A stretch of 64,000 nucleotides of DNA from positions 20,017,232 through 20,081,231 of the forward strand of contig CM070599.1 in the NCBI GenBank assembly GCA_036346395.1, read 5' to 3'. Made by a program: the position numbers and the translations under genes. Below are positions 10,901-23,100 of the stretch, one piece after another; the stretch's first letter is position 1; every line of letters starts with the position of its first letter. The DNA is from Hsuehochloa calcarea (taxonomy: Eukaryota; Streptophyta; Magnoliopsida; Poales; Poaceae). The notes under the pieces are model-generated. The model saw only the letters and a program-made list of their open reading frames with translations. It was not told the origin of the DNA and searched no databases.

Positions 10901-13900
10901 CTATCCGCTGCTTTGCGTTGCTTTCTCGCCGAGCAGGGTACTCCTCCTTAGTACTCGTCCTGGTGCGCACGCTCAGAATGGTCTCTGAGTGTAAGCATCG
11001 TCACTTGCTTGAGACAGTTCGCGCTCTCATGCTTGCCTCTTCTGTTCCACCTCACTTCTGGGCTGAGGCTGTCTCCACTGCTGCTTTCCTTATCAATATG
11101 CAGCTTTCCACTGCCCTTCAGGGTTGTACTCCTATTGAGCGTCTACGGTCGGGCTCCTGAGTATAGTCACCTTCACTGATTCACTGTTTGCTTCATCCTT
11201 CTTCCACCTCATGAGCGCACCAAGCCGACTGCTCAGTCAGTTGAGTGTGTTTTTCTTGGCTACAGTCTTGATCATAAGGGTTATCGCTGCTACGACTCTA
11301 TTGCTTGCCAGATGAGGATCTCTCGAGACGTCACCTTTGATGAGTCCCAACCTTACTACCCTTGCCCCTCTATTGTTAGCTCAAATTCTCTTGTTGAGTC
11401 GATCTCCTTTCTGACATTTCCTGACACTCAGTTTTCCACTCCTATTTCACTTCCGCCTCCACCTTCGCATCCCTCTCCTCCGGCTCCGCCTGCTCCCTCT
11501 ACTCCTGATTTTCCTTCTAGCTCTTTTGTTGAGGTTCCACCCTTTCCCCTGCACTACCCTCGCCGTCCTCGGCCTACTTGTCCAGTTGAGCCTCTATCTT
11601 TGCTGGCCTTGTTCCCAGTTCTTCTCCGTTCTTGTTGGGTCCTACTTCACCTTCTCCCAGATATGATTATCGTGATCGTCGCACTGTTAGGCCTCCTAAG
11701 CTCTACGGCTTCGCAGCCGTTGCTCTTTCTGAGTCTACGACCTATCGTGAAGCTGTTGCTCACCCTGAGTTGCAGCTCGCGATGTCTGAGGAGATTGCTT
11801 CTTTGGAGCGTACTAGCACTTAAGATCTTGTGTCCTTACCTGCGCGTGTTACTCCTATTACGTGCAAGCGGGTGTACAAGATCAAGATCCTCTTAGATGG
11901 TTCCCTTGAGCGTTACAAGGCTCGTTTTGTGGCGCGTGGTTTTCAGCAGGAGCATGGTCATGATTACGATGAGGCTTTCGCTCCTGTTGCTCACATGACC
12001 ACTGTTTGCGCTTTTCTTGCTGTGGTCTCTGTTTGACAGTGGCCCATCTACAAGTTGAACGTTAAGAATGCCTTTCTCAATGGCGAGTTGCGTGAGGTCT
12101 ACATGCAACCGCCCCCCTGATTATTCTGTCCCTGATGGCATGGTTTGTCACCTTTGTCGCTCTCTATGGTCTCAAACAAGCCCATCGTGCTTAGTTTGAC
12201 CACTTCTCCTCTGTTGTCACTTCTACTGGCTTCTCCGCTAGTGATCACGACCATGCCCTCTTTGTACACACCTCTCCTCGGGGTCGAACGCTCCTCCTAT
12301 GTGGATGATATGATCATTACTAGAGATGACTCTCAGTACATTGCCTTTGTGTAGTAGCGTCTCAGTGAGCAGTTCTTGATGTTTGATTTGGATCCTCTGT
12401 TATTTTTTTGGGATTGAGATCACTTCTAAGTCTGAGGGCTACTACCTCTCCTAGGAGAAGTACATTCAGGATATCCTTGCTCGCGCTTGTCTCACCGATC
12501 AGCGCATGGTGGATACTCCTACGGAGATAGGAGTTCACCTTCGGCCTACTGATAGTGAGACTCTTGAGGACCCTACTCGCTACCGCCATCTTATCGGGAT
12601 CCTTGTCTACCTTGGGATCAGTCGACCTGACATTTCTCACCCAGTTCATATCATGAGTTAATTCATCTTTGCTCCCACTCAGCTCCACTACAATCACCTT
12701 TGTGTTCTGTGATATTTTCGTGGGACCATCACCTGTTGCCTTTTCTTTTGTCGCTCCAGTTCTTTGCAGCTTCAGGCCTACTATGATGCCCAGGACTATG
12801 ATGCGACCTGGGCTAGAGATCATTCTGATCGCCGATCTCTTTCTGCCTATTGCATTTTCTTGGTTCCTCTCTGATTGTTTGGAAGACCAAGGAATAGACT
12901 GCTGTTTTCCATTCGAGTGCTGATACTGAGTTGAGATGAGAGCCATGGCGTCGTTGACAGCTGAGATCACCTAGCTTCGGTGGTTGCTTGAGGATTTCGG
13001 TGTATCAGTTTCTGCACTGACTCATCTCTTATCAGACAGTACTGGTGCGATCAGCATTGCTCGAGATCCAGTGAAACATAAGCTCACCAAACGCATTGGA
13101 GTAAATGCTTTGTACATGAGATCGCAGGTGCAAGACCAAGTTATTGCTCTTTAGTATGAGCCTTCGGAGCTTCAGTTTGCTTAGAGTGCTCTTTGCATAT
13201 TGACCTTCCCTTACATGATATATTGGCCTTTTTGGCTATTGGAATAGATCCCAACAACATTTACTGGTTTGCATGTTGGAATTTTCTGGGCATTTTTATC
13301 TATAGTATGTCTCTTGCAATGCATTTGTTGCATCAGTTGTTTTGCTGAGCACATGGAGAAAATCTGTACTTCATGTATCCTTCAGAGGATAATTTGTTCG
13401 GTGATTTCTAAATTCGTGGTAACTGCCTATAATAATGGGATATGATGTTTCTTGCAGTGTTACGAAGAACAGCATGTATCAGCTGATGCAACCACAAATT
13501 GACATCATTCTTTTTGAGATAATATTTCCATTAATGTGCTTCAATGACAATGACCAAATGTTATGGGATGAAGATCCTCATGAATATGTTCGGAAAGGCT
13601 ATGGTAAATTTGCATGATCTCGTAGTTGTCTCAGTTCTGTAAGTTAGTATGTGCTATATTCAGTTTTCATTCTCTTCACTCATAATGTTGCTTCTGCTTA
13701 AGTACAGATATCATTGAAGATTTGTATAGTCCTCGAACAGCTGCTATGGATTTTGTGAGTGAATTGGTAAGAAAACGGGGAAAAGGCAACTTACAAAAGT
13801 TTATCCATTTTATTGTGGAGATATTTATGAGGTATGACTCGTTCCTGTGATTTGTTTTGTGTGCATCAACTTTTTATGAGCTATCTAATTCAATAAAACT

Positions 13901-16900
13901 TTTGCAGGTATGATGAGGCATCTATTGAAGTGAAGCAATATCGCCAAAAAGACGGTGCACTTCTTGCCATTGGGACATTATGTGATAGGCTGAAACAAAC
14001 TGATCCATACAAGGGTGAGCTGGAGCGGATGTTGGTTCAACATGTCTTTCCAGAGTTCAATAGTCATGTTGGACACTTGCGTGCGAAGGTAATGTGCTCC
14101 AACTTCCTTAGCAGTCCCACTTTTTTTCTTTGTTTTAGCTGGAGCACATTCAGATCATGTACGGTTTTTCTTGATCCATCTACGTTTCAGTGGTACAGCT
14201 ATAGTTTATTGTCCATACTTTTCTCATTTCAACTTTCCTTTACCTTTATTTTTTAAAATTAGAAATATGCTTCTACATCCCAAAAATTATACCACCTCAG
14301 GTCCAAAGTGGTATCATTTTTGACTTCAGTGTCTCGAAGATCCAAATTTTTGCTCACTAATTTTGTTCATAATATGTTTGTATAATTTGCAAAAATAACA
14401 CTGAGTATTCTTCCTGACGCAAATCTATTATGTTGTTTCCTTGTGAACACTCTAAATATTTATAAGTTGTAACTATATTAGTGGTTAAAAGTTCTCAGTT
14501 GAAGTAGTTGGCTTCTGTTCTCTATTTTGGTACTAGTATTTTTCATTGACACGACGTTGTTATTGAAGTGTTTCATATAGGATCTATTATTAGCGTAGCT
14601 ACTGCAGTCTTATCAGTTTGTTTAATGTTTATGTCAATGTATAACATAACGTTGGAGGTGGCTAACTTGTGAATTATGATTGACACTGTTGCTGTATTGA
14701 ATTCTATTTTGTTCTTCAACACGAAATGATACTTCTAGGTTGCCTAATGAAATTGCTGGATATTCAGTCATGGTATCAGCCAGGGATAGAAATCGCGGTA
14801 AACGTTACGACGCGTAACTGTTTACGGTGGCGGGATTTGAAATCGGCGGGTTTTGAAATCGGCGGGTTTCCGAGTTACAAATTCAAATTTTGAATTTTGA
14901 GTTTTGTTGATTTTAAGCAAATTTAAACGAAATTGACCGAGTTTTCGAGAAAACCGTAACCGCGTTACCGTTACGCCACCGCCGATTCCGCCAGTTCGGT
15001 TTTCAATCCCTGGTATCAGCATTAACACATTTTTCTGGATAGAAGTGTTATAGTGAGGATTAGCCAGTTAAGATATAAATCATGAACTGCTGGCTCCATC
15101 TAGCATGGTACGACCAATTTGTTCCTGTTATTCAAATTGAAGATCATCAGCCAATTAAAGCATGCTAAGTTTTGCTCCAGTTATAAGATAAGCAGTTTTT
15201 CCACACAGCACATTGTTGCAAATTGTGATTGCTATTATCATATTTGAATTATTTATTATCTTTAGGTGCCCCTTTTATCCAAGTATCCTTTGTACTTTAT
15301 TTAGTCTGTTCTACTGTTGTGATACAAATATATTACCTACTATTTAATATCTGTTTCCTTATTTTGCCTTTCTTTCTACATTTATATTCTAGTTAATCCA
15401 GTACTCATTTTCCCTAGTTTTTCCTTCATGTATTTATTACTCTTTGTAAAATCAAACTGATATGTTATATTGGGTAATAGGCAGCATGGGTTGCTGGGCA
15501 GTACGCACACATCAACTTCTCTAACCAGGACAATTTTCGCAAAGCTATGCATTGTGTTATCTCTGGTTTGCGTGATCCAGAACTTCCTGTCAGGGTTGAT
15601 TCAGTCTTTGCACTCCGTTCTTTCGTTGAAGCATGCAAAGGCAAGCTTTGTTTCATTTCCTAGATACCTAATAAATTATTGATTTACCTTTTTAATTCAA
15701 TAATTACAATAACTCTTTTGTTCTACAGATCTAGATGAGATCCGGCCAATTCTTCCTCAACTTCTTGATGGTAACAACTTGTTTCATCAGCATTGTTTCA
15801 GATGGTGGTTTGATCTTGGTCTGATTCTTTACTTTGCAGAATTTTTTAAGCTTATGAGTGAAGTTGAGAATGAGGACCTTGTTTTCACCCTTGAGACGAT
15901 TGTTGATAAATTTGGTGAAGAGATGGCACCATATGCACTTGGATTGTGCCAGAGTTTGGTACGTTGCCCTTTTATGTAATATTTGGCTCAATATAGTTAT
16001 GTGCTGCTACCTTCCTTGAAATTTATGCTTACTATTTTGATAGGCCGCTGCCTTCTGGAGATGCATAGCTAGTTCAGAAGCTGATGATGAAGTTGAGGAC
16101 ACTGGTGCTTTGGCTGCTGTTGGTTGCTTACGTGCCATAAGCACAATCCTTGAGTCCATTAGCAGTCTTCCCCATCTTTTTATCCAAATAGAACCCACTT
16201 TGTTGCCTATATTGCGCAGGATGCTGACTTCAGATGGTCAAGGTATTGTATTGCCTAATCATAATCATGGAGCTGTTTTACATTTTAAAGGATATATAGA
16301 GCGTCCCATTTGTCCTGTTTAGGAAATCCATTTGTAGCTGCACTTTGTTGTAACTACTCTCGGGTGTTCAGAATGTTGGTGCCTTTGAGATGTAGTAAAA
16401 GCAAATGTATAGAGACATAATTTGTTATAGACTTTTCTTTCTTTCTTTTTAACTGAAGTGATAGACCTTTCAATACATCAGAAGCTTGTAGGTAGTTACA
16501 ACTTACAACTATCTTCTAACCCCCTTAAATTGGTTAGGACTTTAAGACAGATGTAAGAACTCAAATGATTATCAGAGATCTAAAGGGGATAAGTTTTTTG
16601 TGTTAATATTAGTTTTGATTTTATAATTTTTATGGTGCCTTTCATGCAGTTTTTCGCTCACGCTTTTTTATTTTGTTTTGCAGATGTTTATGAAGAAGTT
16701 CTAGAAATAGTTTCCTATATGACCTTTTACTCACAAGCAATTTCATTGGATATGTGGAGCTTGTGGCCATTGATGATGGAGGCTCTGAATGATTGGGCCA
16801 TTGATTTCTTTGAGAGTAAGTTTAGTTTTGAATAGTGTGCTGTTAAATTTGGTTTATGCTGAGTTTAATTTTGAATCATGCGTATTTCTGGCTTCTTGTT

Positions 16901-19900
16901 AGTTATTCCCTCTGTTTCCAGATATTTGGCAATTTTGGGCAATTTTTTTTTCCCCAAATGCTTGGCCTTTTCCTAATCCGGACACTTTTTCCCCAGACCT
17001 ATGAACTCTACCACATCCTTCACTTTACTACCTTGCTATTCGTGCTTGAGATATGTACAAGTCCTACTGGTTTTTGGAATAATGGTGTAGACTTTCAGAA
17101 GTAATTGCATTCATTATTTAAAAAACTGGAGCAGGCTCGAGCCCTCGACCTCACCATTGGGGGAAAAACCAGCAAAATAATAATATTTAATGTAAATTCT
17201 TCACGGACCCAGGCTGAACCCTTGACCTCACCATTGGGGAGGAGCGCACTTACTGCCGGCACTGCACTCATTTACCATCTAAGCCAGGCATTATATACTA
17301 AAATCTATGATGCACCTATACGCGATACTGGTACGGAGTACGGATACGGTGATACACCATTTCTTCAAAAAGCCCGATACGGTGATACAGATGTGTGTGT
17401 GTGTGTGTATATACATATAAAATAGTAAAAATATAAAATACGATACTTGAAAAGTTTCAATCAAGGGTTTACCTTTACTTTAGCCGTCCAGCAATGTATA
17501 GAAATATCCCAGGGAGCATATACAATTGGAAATTATAGACTTTTATTCCATTTGTCAAAGGTGAATTGGTGAGTAGAGCAGTGAACAGACATTAGTCAAA
17601 GGTGAGTTGGTGATACACTGATACAGCACTGCACTGCCCTACATACTGATGATATTAGACTGGAAGCTTGAATTGTGCATCTGTACATGAGTACATGACA
17701 TAATGAAAGTCTATTGCTGTCAGCCTGTTACTTTCATTATATTAGTGCTTAATTGAAGGTGCCAAGTAGCTATTTTCAATCAACTACACCTAGACCAAAA
17801 AGGTTCATTTCGACCAGATTATTTCTGCCTTATTTCTTCTTTATCTTCTAACCTTCCTTTCTTAACCTTTTTAACAGAAATACTTGTGTGATGCATGATT
17901 GCATGGATTACTACCCTAGGCATGCGCAAGTCTATTGCTCTTAAAAGGTTTCAGTTACAGGCTACAATGCTACATACATTAGTCAAATGGAGTTCTGTCA
18001 ATTCCCATTTCCCAGTTCATCTGTAATCATAACATGCCCAAATGGAGCTCTGTCAATTCCCATTTCCCAGTTCATCCATAATCATAACATGCCCAAATGG
18101 GGCCTGCTACAAGATCTGGGAGAAGAGAAGTGAACAAAGTAGGGACCAGGAAACACACCTGGCTGCTTGGGGTTTTGGGGAAGCTGGAGGCGCCGACCGC
18201 TGGAGAGGAGGGAGCACCGTCGGCTGCCGGATGCAGAGGAGGGAGCGCAGAGGATCGATGCCGCTGGCACGCTGGATGGAGAGGAGGGAGCACGGAGGAG
18301 GGGGCGCGGAGGAGGGAGCGCTGAAGGCCGCTGGTCGCCGGGAGGCGCGGACTGGAGGCGCAAGTCGGGACTGACGGGAGTGAGGCAGCACAACGCATGC
18401 GCAAGAGCAGGGTTAGGGCATCTCCGGGGATGGGCCATGTGGTTGGGCTAGGAACAGTTTTGGGCTGGGCTTCAAGCTTGCCCTTTTCTGCGTATCGGGA
18501 CGTATCCGGACGTATCGACCATTTATTTTCTTTTTTTTTAAACATAAAAAATTCCGGTACCTCCCGATACGTATCGGGGCCGTACCCGATACGTATCAGG
18601 ATACTGGTACTCGGCATAATAGCCGTATCGGCACATCAGAGACAAATACTCTCGTACCGACCTGCGGTCCAACTGCCTGAACCGGTGGTCCAATTGGTGA
18701 ACCGATGAACCGGTCGGCCCAATGGTTCACTAACCAGTCCGGTTTTTAAACGATGATTGCATTATACATTTTTTTTGTCATCTTTTTTTAATTCATTAAA
18801 TGTTCTTGTTGCCTTGCAGATATTCTAGTCCCATTAGACAACTACATTTCTCGTGGTACTGATCACTTTGTTGCCTGCAATGATCCTGATTATCAACAAA
18901 GCCTATGGAAAGCCCTATCATCTGTGAGTGTGGAATAGATTCATGGTTTAACGGTTATTTGTTTTAAAATTATTAGTAATTTGGTTCTTACAGTTGCATA
19001 TCAATACTTTTAGATTATGACAGACCAAAACATGGAAGATTCTGATATTGTGCCTGCACCCAAGCTCATTGAAGTGTTTTTTCAAAACTGCAAAGGTCTA
19101 GTCGATCATTGGGTTGAGCCATATCTCAGGCTTACAATTGATCGGCTGCGTCGTACGGAGAAGCCATATCTGAAATGTCTCCTTGTACAAGTGGTAAGAG
19201 ACGTGCATCCTGCCCTTCTCCATTTGTTCTAAACATGCTAATCAGTAATCAGCTAACATGCCTGATCATTGTACAACTGTTGGCATTTTGTTGTATTATA
19301 TTATTTCAATGTTTTAAGCTTTTGGTTTTCAGTTGGATTCTAGATAAGTAGTGTAATTTATTACTGCACAGTGTAAACTTTGCAGTACTGTTTTAAAATA
19401 AGAGAATAGCTATTTGTTTTAGCGCTAAACATAAATGATCACAGATAATGTATCTCTGAGCAATTTGGTCACTTAGCATGTCTATTGCAACCGGGTTTAG
19501 CAACCTATTCCTGAGCCGATTCACACAGGCCTGCCGGCTACCTGTTTTGGTGGTAAGCAGTTGGAAATAGATGACGTCTGGTGAAACCCAGGAAAAACTT
19601 GAAGTATCATTAATTCTTACAGTTTTTTTACGGGGTAAGTTGAAATACCATGTTTGCAACAAAAGAGCAATGTGAGGTTGCTAAGAACTGGCCTAAATTG
19701 GTCAAGCTCTGACCAAAGCACTGATTCTGAATCAACTATAAATATCGAACTCAACTTCCTTGTTTGCCATGATTTCTAGTAACCGGAAGGTAACTGCTGA
19801 TTTTGTGATCCTCGATGATAACTAACCTAGTAACCTTAATACCATGGACTTCCACTGCTTTAATATTTTAGCAGCAGCTTCATCATGTAGTTCTTGCACA

Positions 19901-22561
19901 ACTTTTGACATGGGAGTCAGTCGGTTATCGAAGTTGGAGTCATTTTGTTTTGTAGGAAACTATCTCAATCGAAATCGAGTTGTACCACTTGATAATATAA
20001 CTTCACATATTATGACCAGTCATTTAGAACTTTAGATTCATATTGTGCAACAACTTTACATCTTATCTGGGTCCATTTTGGCTAAATTTTTTTGGAAATT
20101 ATCAATAGTTATGCTTAAAATATCTATCATGTGGTATTTTATGTCTTATGGCTATAGTCAGCATGTAGCCAGCAATATAACTTCCTGATTGAAAAGGGGC
20201 TATCTTTTGTAAATACAAACGAGGGATGGTTTCCCATAAAAAACAAAGAGAGAGAGATGGTTTCGTATGCCTACAGTGTTGTAGCTATTGCAGAAAGCAA
20301 CATAGCTATACAATTATCAGTGTCATGAATGAACAGATCTAAGCTTTCCATACTGCTTGTAGCAAACTCTGTTCCTTCTGATGTCTGTATCTGTAGAATC
20401 AATATTAGCAATTCCATGGGTTGGGCACATTGATATTCGTGTTGAGTCAATCTCTTCAGCGAAGTATGTTTTAACAGGGTATCTGGCATTTAGCTCCTAT
20501 TATTTACCGATCAATATACCTAATTCCATGCCAATTGCAGATAGCTAATGCACTGTACTACAATCCTTCGTTGACACTTGCAACATTGCATAAACTTGGA
20601 GTTGCAACAGAAATTTTCAATCTTTGGTTTGTCATGTTACAACAAGTAAAAAAAAGTGGCAAGCGGGTGAACTTCAAGAGGTAAGTTTTGCTAGCACATG
20701 TTTGTAATTATAATATTATACCTCTGGTGTTTATGTGCTGTACGGACTCAAGAATGGTGTTTTGCTTAATTTCCAGGGAGCATGGTAAGAAAGTCTGCTG
20801 CTTGGGATTGACTTCACTTATTGGCCTTCCAGCTAATCACATTCCAGCAGAAGCTCTAGAGCGCATTTTCAAAGCAACACTTGAGCTGCTTGTCTCTTAC
20901 AAGGATCAAGTTGCAGGTGCAGTTGTCTCTTGTTTATTGTCCGATGAACCGCCAGCTCTTCAAAAACTAACATGTACCCCTGACATTTTAAACATAAGGC
21001 TGATTAAGCACCCCCTTAGATTGTTTCACCCCTTTTGCTAATGCCATAAAAAATTTCCAACCTTACTTTCCCTTTTGCTATAACAGTATAGAGGTGAGGT
21101 TTTTAAATTTCTTCCCCTGTTAAACCTTACCCATTTGGATTAATAAGCAGAATCTAAGAGGGAAAATGATGCCGGTGCTGATGATTTGGATGGCTTTGAT
21201 GCTGATGAAGAGGATGAGGAAGTTGAGTCTGATAAGGAGATGGGGGTTGATGATGAAGATGGGGATGAAGTAAATAGTCTCAATCTTCAGAGATTAGCAC
21301 AGGTTTGTGTTGTGATCTTTACTGAAGTAGAATTTACGTTTTGAGACCTTAGTGCCATGCTTTCCTTTTTATTTTAGATGCCCACCATAGTTAATTTTCT
21401 CAAAAATGTTTATCATAGTGGAGTAGTTAATACTTCATAGAACCAATGTGCAAGCAAAAAAAAGTACCAATGCAGTCTCAGATTAGAGCATATATATGTG
21501 TTTTTTCTTAATGAAAAAAATTGGGTACCACAGAAACATTAGGACAAAATTAAAACAGAAGTACTTACCTATAATTGAATATCATCATGCTTTTAATGAT
21601 AATTTAGAAGAAAGTTGTATTACCGATACTCTATTAATGACAATTACATCTGACAAATAATTCACTATAAATTTGTATAGGATTACTGGTCATCTTTTAG
21701 ATCACAAATTGCAATAGCTGTAGCATGTGCAAAGCTAATTAACAAATAGCTGACACTCTACCAAAGGTTTCCTAATGTTACAAATTTTGTCAACTTCTAC
21801 GAGTGACTACTAAAGATTCAGTAGAGTATTGTTTGGCCTTGCTTGTCCGTTTGCCTTGTAAACCTTTTTTCAATCATAAACTCTGCTGTGTTGAGAGGTG
21901 CGCACACCTTAGTGCCTTGCTGCTAAAAGCTTGCACATCACTTTGTGTGCTGTGCCATAAGCAGCTTGAAGTGCATTTGCCTCTCTGTCTTCACGGACTG
22001 CGCCTAGTGCACTTCATGTGCCTTTGGCTGCACTAAATAGAACATCTAAGTGTCCTTTTTGTTAAACGGATTATCTGGAAGGAACAAATGAAAAGCTCTT
22101 GTGACAGATGTCACATATTATTTCGGGTATACTTTTCATTTTGTTTTTTGTTTACCCTGTGCTCACTTTTTACATGTTTCTTGTGATTTAGGCAAGAGGT
22201 TTCCAGCTACACGATGATGATGATGATGAAGATGATGATGACGATTTTAGCGATGATGAGGAGTTGCAAACACCAATAGATGAGGTGGATCCATTCATCT
22301 TCTTTGTTGAAACCATCCAAGGTAAAGCAAATATTTCCGTACAATTTTGTTTTTACAAGATGTACTTGTGCCCGAATTTACCTGACAAGGTGGTAATCAT
22401 CTGTTAAAGCTATACAAGCATCCGATCCAGCTAGGTTCCAGAACCTTATGCAGACTCTGGATTTCCACTACCAGGCACTTGCTAGTGGCATAGCTCAACA
22501 TGCTGAGGAAAGAAAAATTGAAATTGAGAAAGAGAAGTTGGAGAAGGCAAATGCGCAGTGA
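4932..22561 (+). CDS. SAD2: Importin-beta-like nuclear import receptor, SAD2 / importin-7/8 type (22 exons, 1029 aa)
   Basis: Karyopherin-beta that carries cargo through nuclear pores in a Ran-dependent way. Arabidopsis SAD2 affects ABA, UV-B and trichome responses. Exons: 4932-5021, 6489-6624, 6701-6788, 7591-7743, 8059-8221, 8309-8493, 8569-8742, 13458-13603, 13708-13831, 13908-14088, 15481-15640, 15729-15770, 15840-15958, 16044-16242, 16684-16815, 18820-18923, 19014-19193, 20541-20680, 20777-20916, 21151-21302, 22192-22321, 22410-22561. They sum to 3090 nt and every junction keeps frame. The N-terminus is MDLPSLAVV. The importin-N region spans about residues 25-100 (ADYPEQWP at the end of the helical pair), then HEAT-type repeats with family blocks such as FNAWMVLFLNLLERPVP, MCFNDNDQMLWDEDPHEYV and PELPVRVDSVFALRSF. 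An acidic stretch (about residues 890-960, D/E runs with FSDDEE) precedes a charged helical tail. No frame break is present. Introns 7, 10 and 15 host transposons and intron 11 is GC-AG. Confidence 0.96.
5818..6030. repeat. 109-bp tandem duplication in intron 1
   Basis: The block beginning AACTTGCATGTATCAAATGA at 5827 recurs at 5936 with a few substitutions, and the matching continues through AGATTTGTTGGAATG. The rest of intron 1 (5022-6488) is AT-rich with no further feature I can name. Confidence 0.65.
9089..13256 (+). mobile_element. Degenerate Ty1/copia retrotransposon in intron 7 of the importin gene
   Basis: A primer-binding site TGGTATCAGAGC (tRNA-iMet type) lies at 9195-9206, directly after an LTR ending ...CCAACA at 9194. 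The 5' LTR appears to start TGTTAGATATG at 9089, giving only about 106 bp. The 3' LTR remnant (about 13182-13256) repeats CTTAG-GTG-TCTTTGC and TTGGAATAGAT. Coding remains in order: a proline/serine-rich gag-like region (9230-10560); integrase core with RVDSAGEYLSAALR and AEQGT (about 10650-11160) and MRISRDVTFDE (11312-11345); RT with VYKIKILLDGSLERYKARFVARGFQQEHG (11872-11960, read across one frame) and YVDDM (12297-12311); RNase H with STGAISIARDPVKHKLTKRIG (about 13037-13100). Many stops and frameshifts disable it. Flanks ACTTT (9084-9088) and ACATT (13257-13261) match at four of five bases, a likely decayed target duplication. It is in sense orientation to the host gene. Confidence 0.85.
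14781..15012. mobile_element. hAT-type MITE with 8-bp target duplication in intron 10
   Basis: The element begins CAGGGATAGAAATCGCGGT and ends with the inverse of CAGGGATTGAAAACCGAA. The flanking octamers GTATCAGC at 14773-14780 and 15013-15020 are identical, which fits the 8-bp duplications made by hAT transposases. The 232-bp interior has no coding potential and contains GCGG-rich and TTACGG-type short inverse motifs. The rest of intron 10 (14089-15480) is AT-rich without a recognised feature. Confidence 0.85.
15641..15728 (+). other. GC-AG intron (intron 11 of the importin gene)
   Basis: Exon 11 ends TGCAAAG and the intron starts GCAAGC, ending TCTACAG before ATCTAGATGAG. Protein continuity (EACK-DLDEIRP, as in SAD2 homologues) fixes the junction, and no GT donor nearby preserves it. 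GC-AG introns are a known minor class with otherwise strong donor consensus, as seen here (AAG/GCAAGC). Confidence 0.85.
17201..17292 (-). repeat. Possible tRNA-derived SINE fragment in intron 15
   Basis: On the minus strand the sequence reads TGGCTTAGATGGTAAATGAG, similar to a pol III A box, and about 50 nt later GGTCAAGGGTTCAGCCT, similar to a B box. A related GACCTCACCATTGG block occurs again at about 17148-17161, suggesting two partial copies. It does not fold as a complete tRNA in my reading. Confidence 0.35.
17307..18642. mobile_element. Probable non-autonomous DNA transposon with GC-rich cargo in intron 15
   Basis: The left end (CTATGATGCACC ... GATACTGGTAC) and the inverse of the right end (CTCTGATGTGCC ... 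GAGTACCAGTATC) form an imperfect inverted pair. Both ends carry repeated GATACGTATC/GATACGG motifs. The interior (about 18100-18450) is a GC-rich, purine-strand-biased block unlike the AT-rich intron around it, with open frames on both strands that match no family I recognise. A (GT)n tract lies at about 17392-17408. No clear target duplication was found, so the superfamily is unknown. Confidence 0.45.
17985..18094. repeat. 55-bp tandem duplication in intron 15
   Basis: The unit beginning AAATGGAGTTCTGTCAATTC at 17985 recurs at 18040 with three visible substitutions and starts a third time at 18095 (AAATGGGGCC), so there are just over two copies. Confidence 0.8.
19194..20540 (+). other. Intron 17 of the importin gene, no recognised feature
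   Basis: The intron is 1347 bp, AT-rich, with no coding region or repeat I can identify. A short purine run AAAGAGAGAGAG lies at about 20243-20256. Confidence 0.5.
21303..22191 (+). other. Intron 20 of the importin gene, no recognised feature
   Basis: An 889-bp intron separates the two acidic-region exons. A block at about 21840-22040 is richer in C and G than its surroundings (TTGAGAGGTGCGCACACC, GCGCCTAGTGCACTTC) and may be an old insertion, but I found no ends. Confidence 0.4.
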
Positions 22562-23100
22562 CGAGTCATAACATGATTGTGTCATGAGTGTTGCCAACCT
22601 GTGACACTGGCATGGACCATTATCCTGTGGTTCGGTGATCGCAGGCACTGAGTTTTTGGAGCCTTGGTCTACTTGTTTTTGGAGGCCAATTTTGAGGCAC
22701 ACAGAGTTCTTGGGATAGAAGCGGATAACAGAACCATTGTGGAGAATTTGTTTTCAGTATTCGTTTCTTGAGTGGGTCGTGGTGGGAGCCTCCCTATGGA
22801 CACTTGCTATGATGCTATTTTTGTCCCAGCCCCATCTCCGTTTGGTTGATGAACATTTGTTGGTAAGCCCTGCGGTGGATGATACTGTGGGTGCATCCCC
22901 CCAAGTTCGGTGCTTTTAGTTTAGGAGATCCGGTGTAGTGTGTATATGATTGGGGCAATTGTTGGTGGATTACCAACACGATGGATCAGATATATGTTTT
23001 TTTTTTTTGTTGCAGGATTTACTGAATCGAATTTTGGTGGTCGATTTGTTAAACGTTGCTAAAGCATGTCTATCCTGGAACTGTGGCTGATGAAATAAAC
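22562..23100 (+). other. 3' UTR of the importin gene
   Basis: The sequence follows the TGA at 22559-22561. A canonical AATAAA at 23094-23099 is the best poly(A) signal candidate, and T-rich tracts lie upstream near 22997-23009. The end of the transcript is inferred. Confidence 0.55.

Noticed and set aside
12362..12970. 202-aa minus-strand open frame
   Set aside because: It is antisense to the RT/RNase H part of the same copia element. The plus strand carries the recognisable motifs.
17201..17292. tRNA gene on the minus strand
   Set aside because: A- and B-box-like sequences are present, but there is no complete cloverleaf with acceptor stem. A SINE fragment is more likely.
18042..18708. Overlapping GC-rich frames on both strands in intron 15
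   Set aside because: No recognised domain, no splice support and strong purine bias. Treated as transposon cargo.
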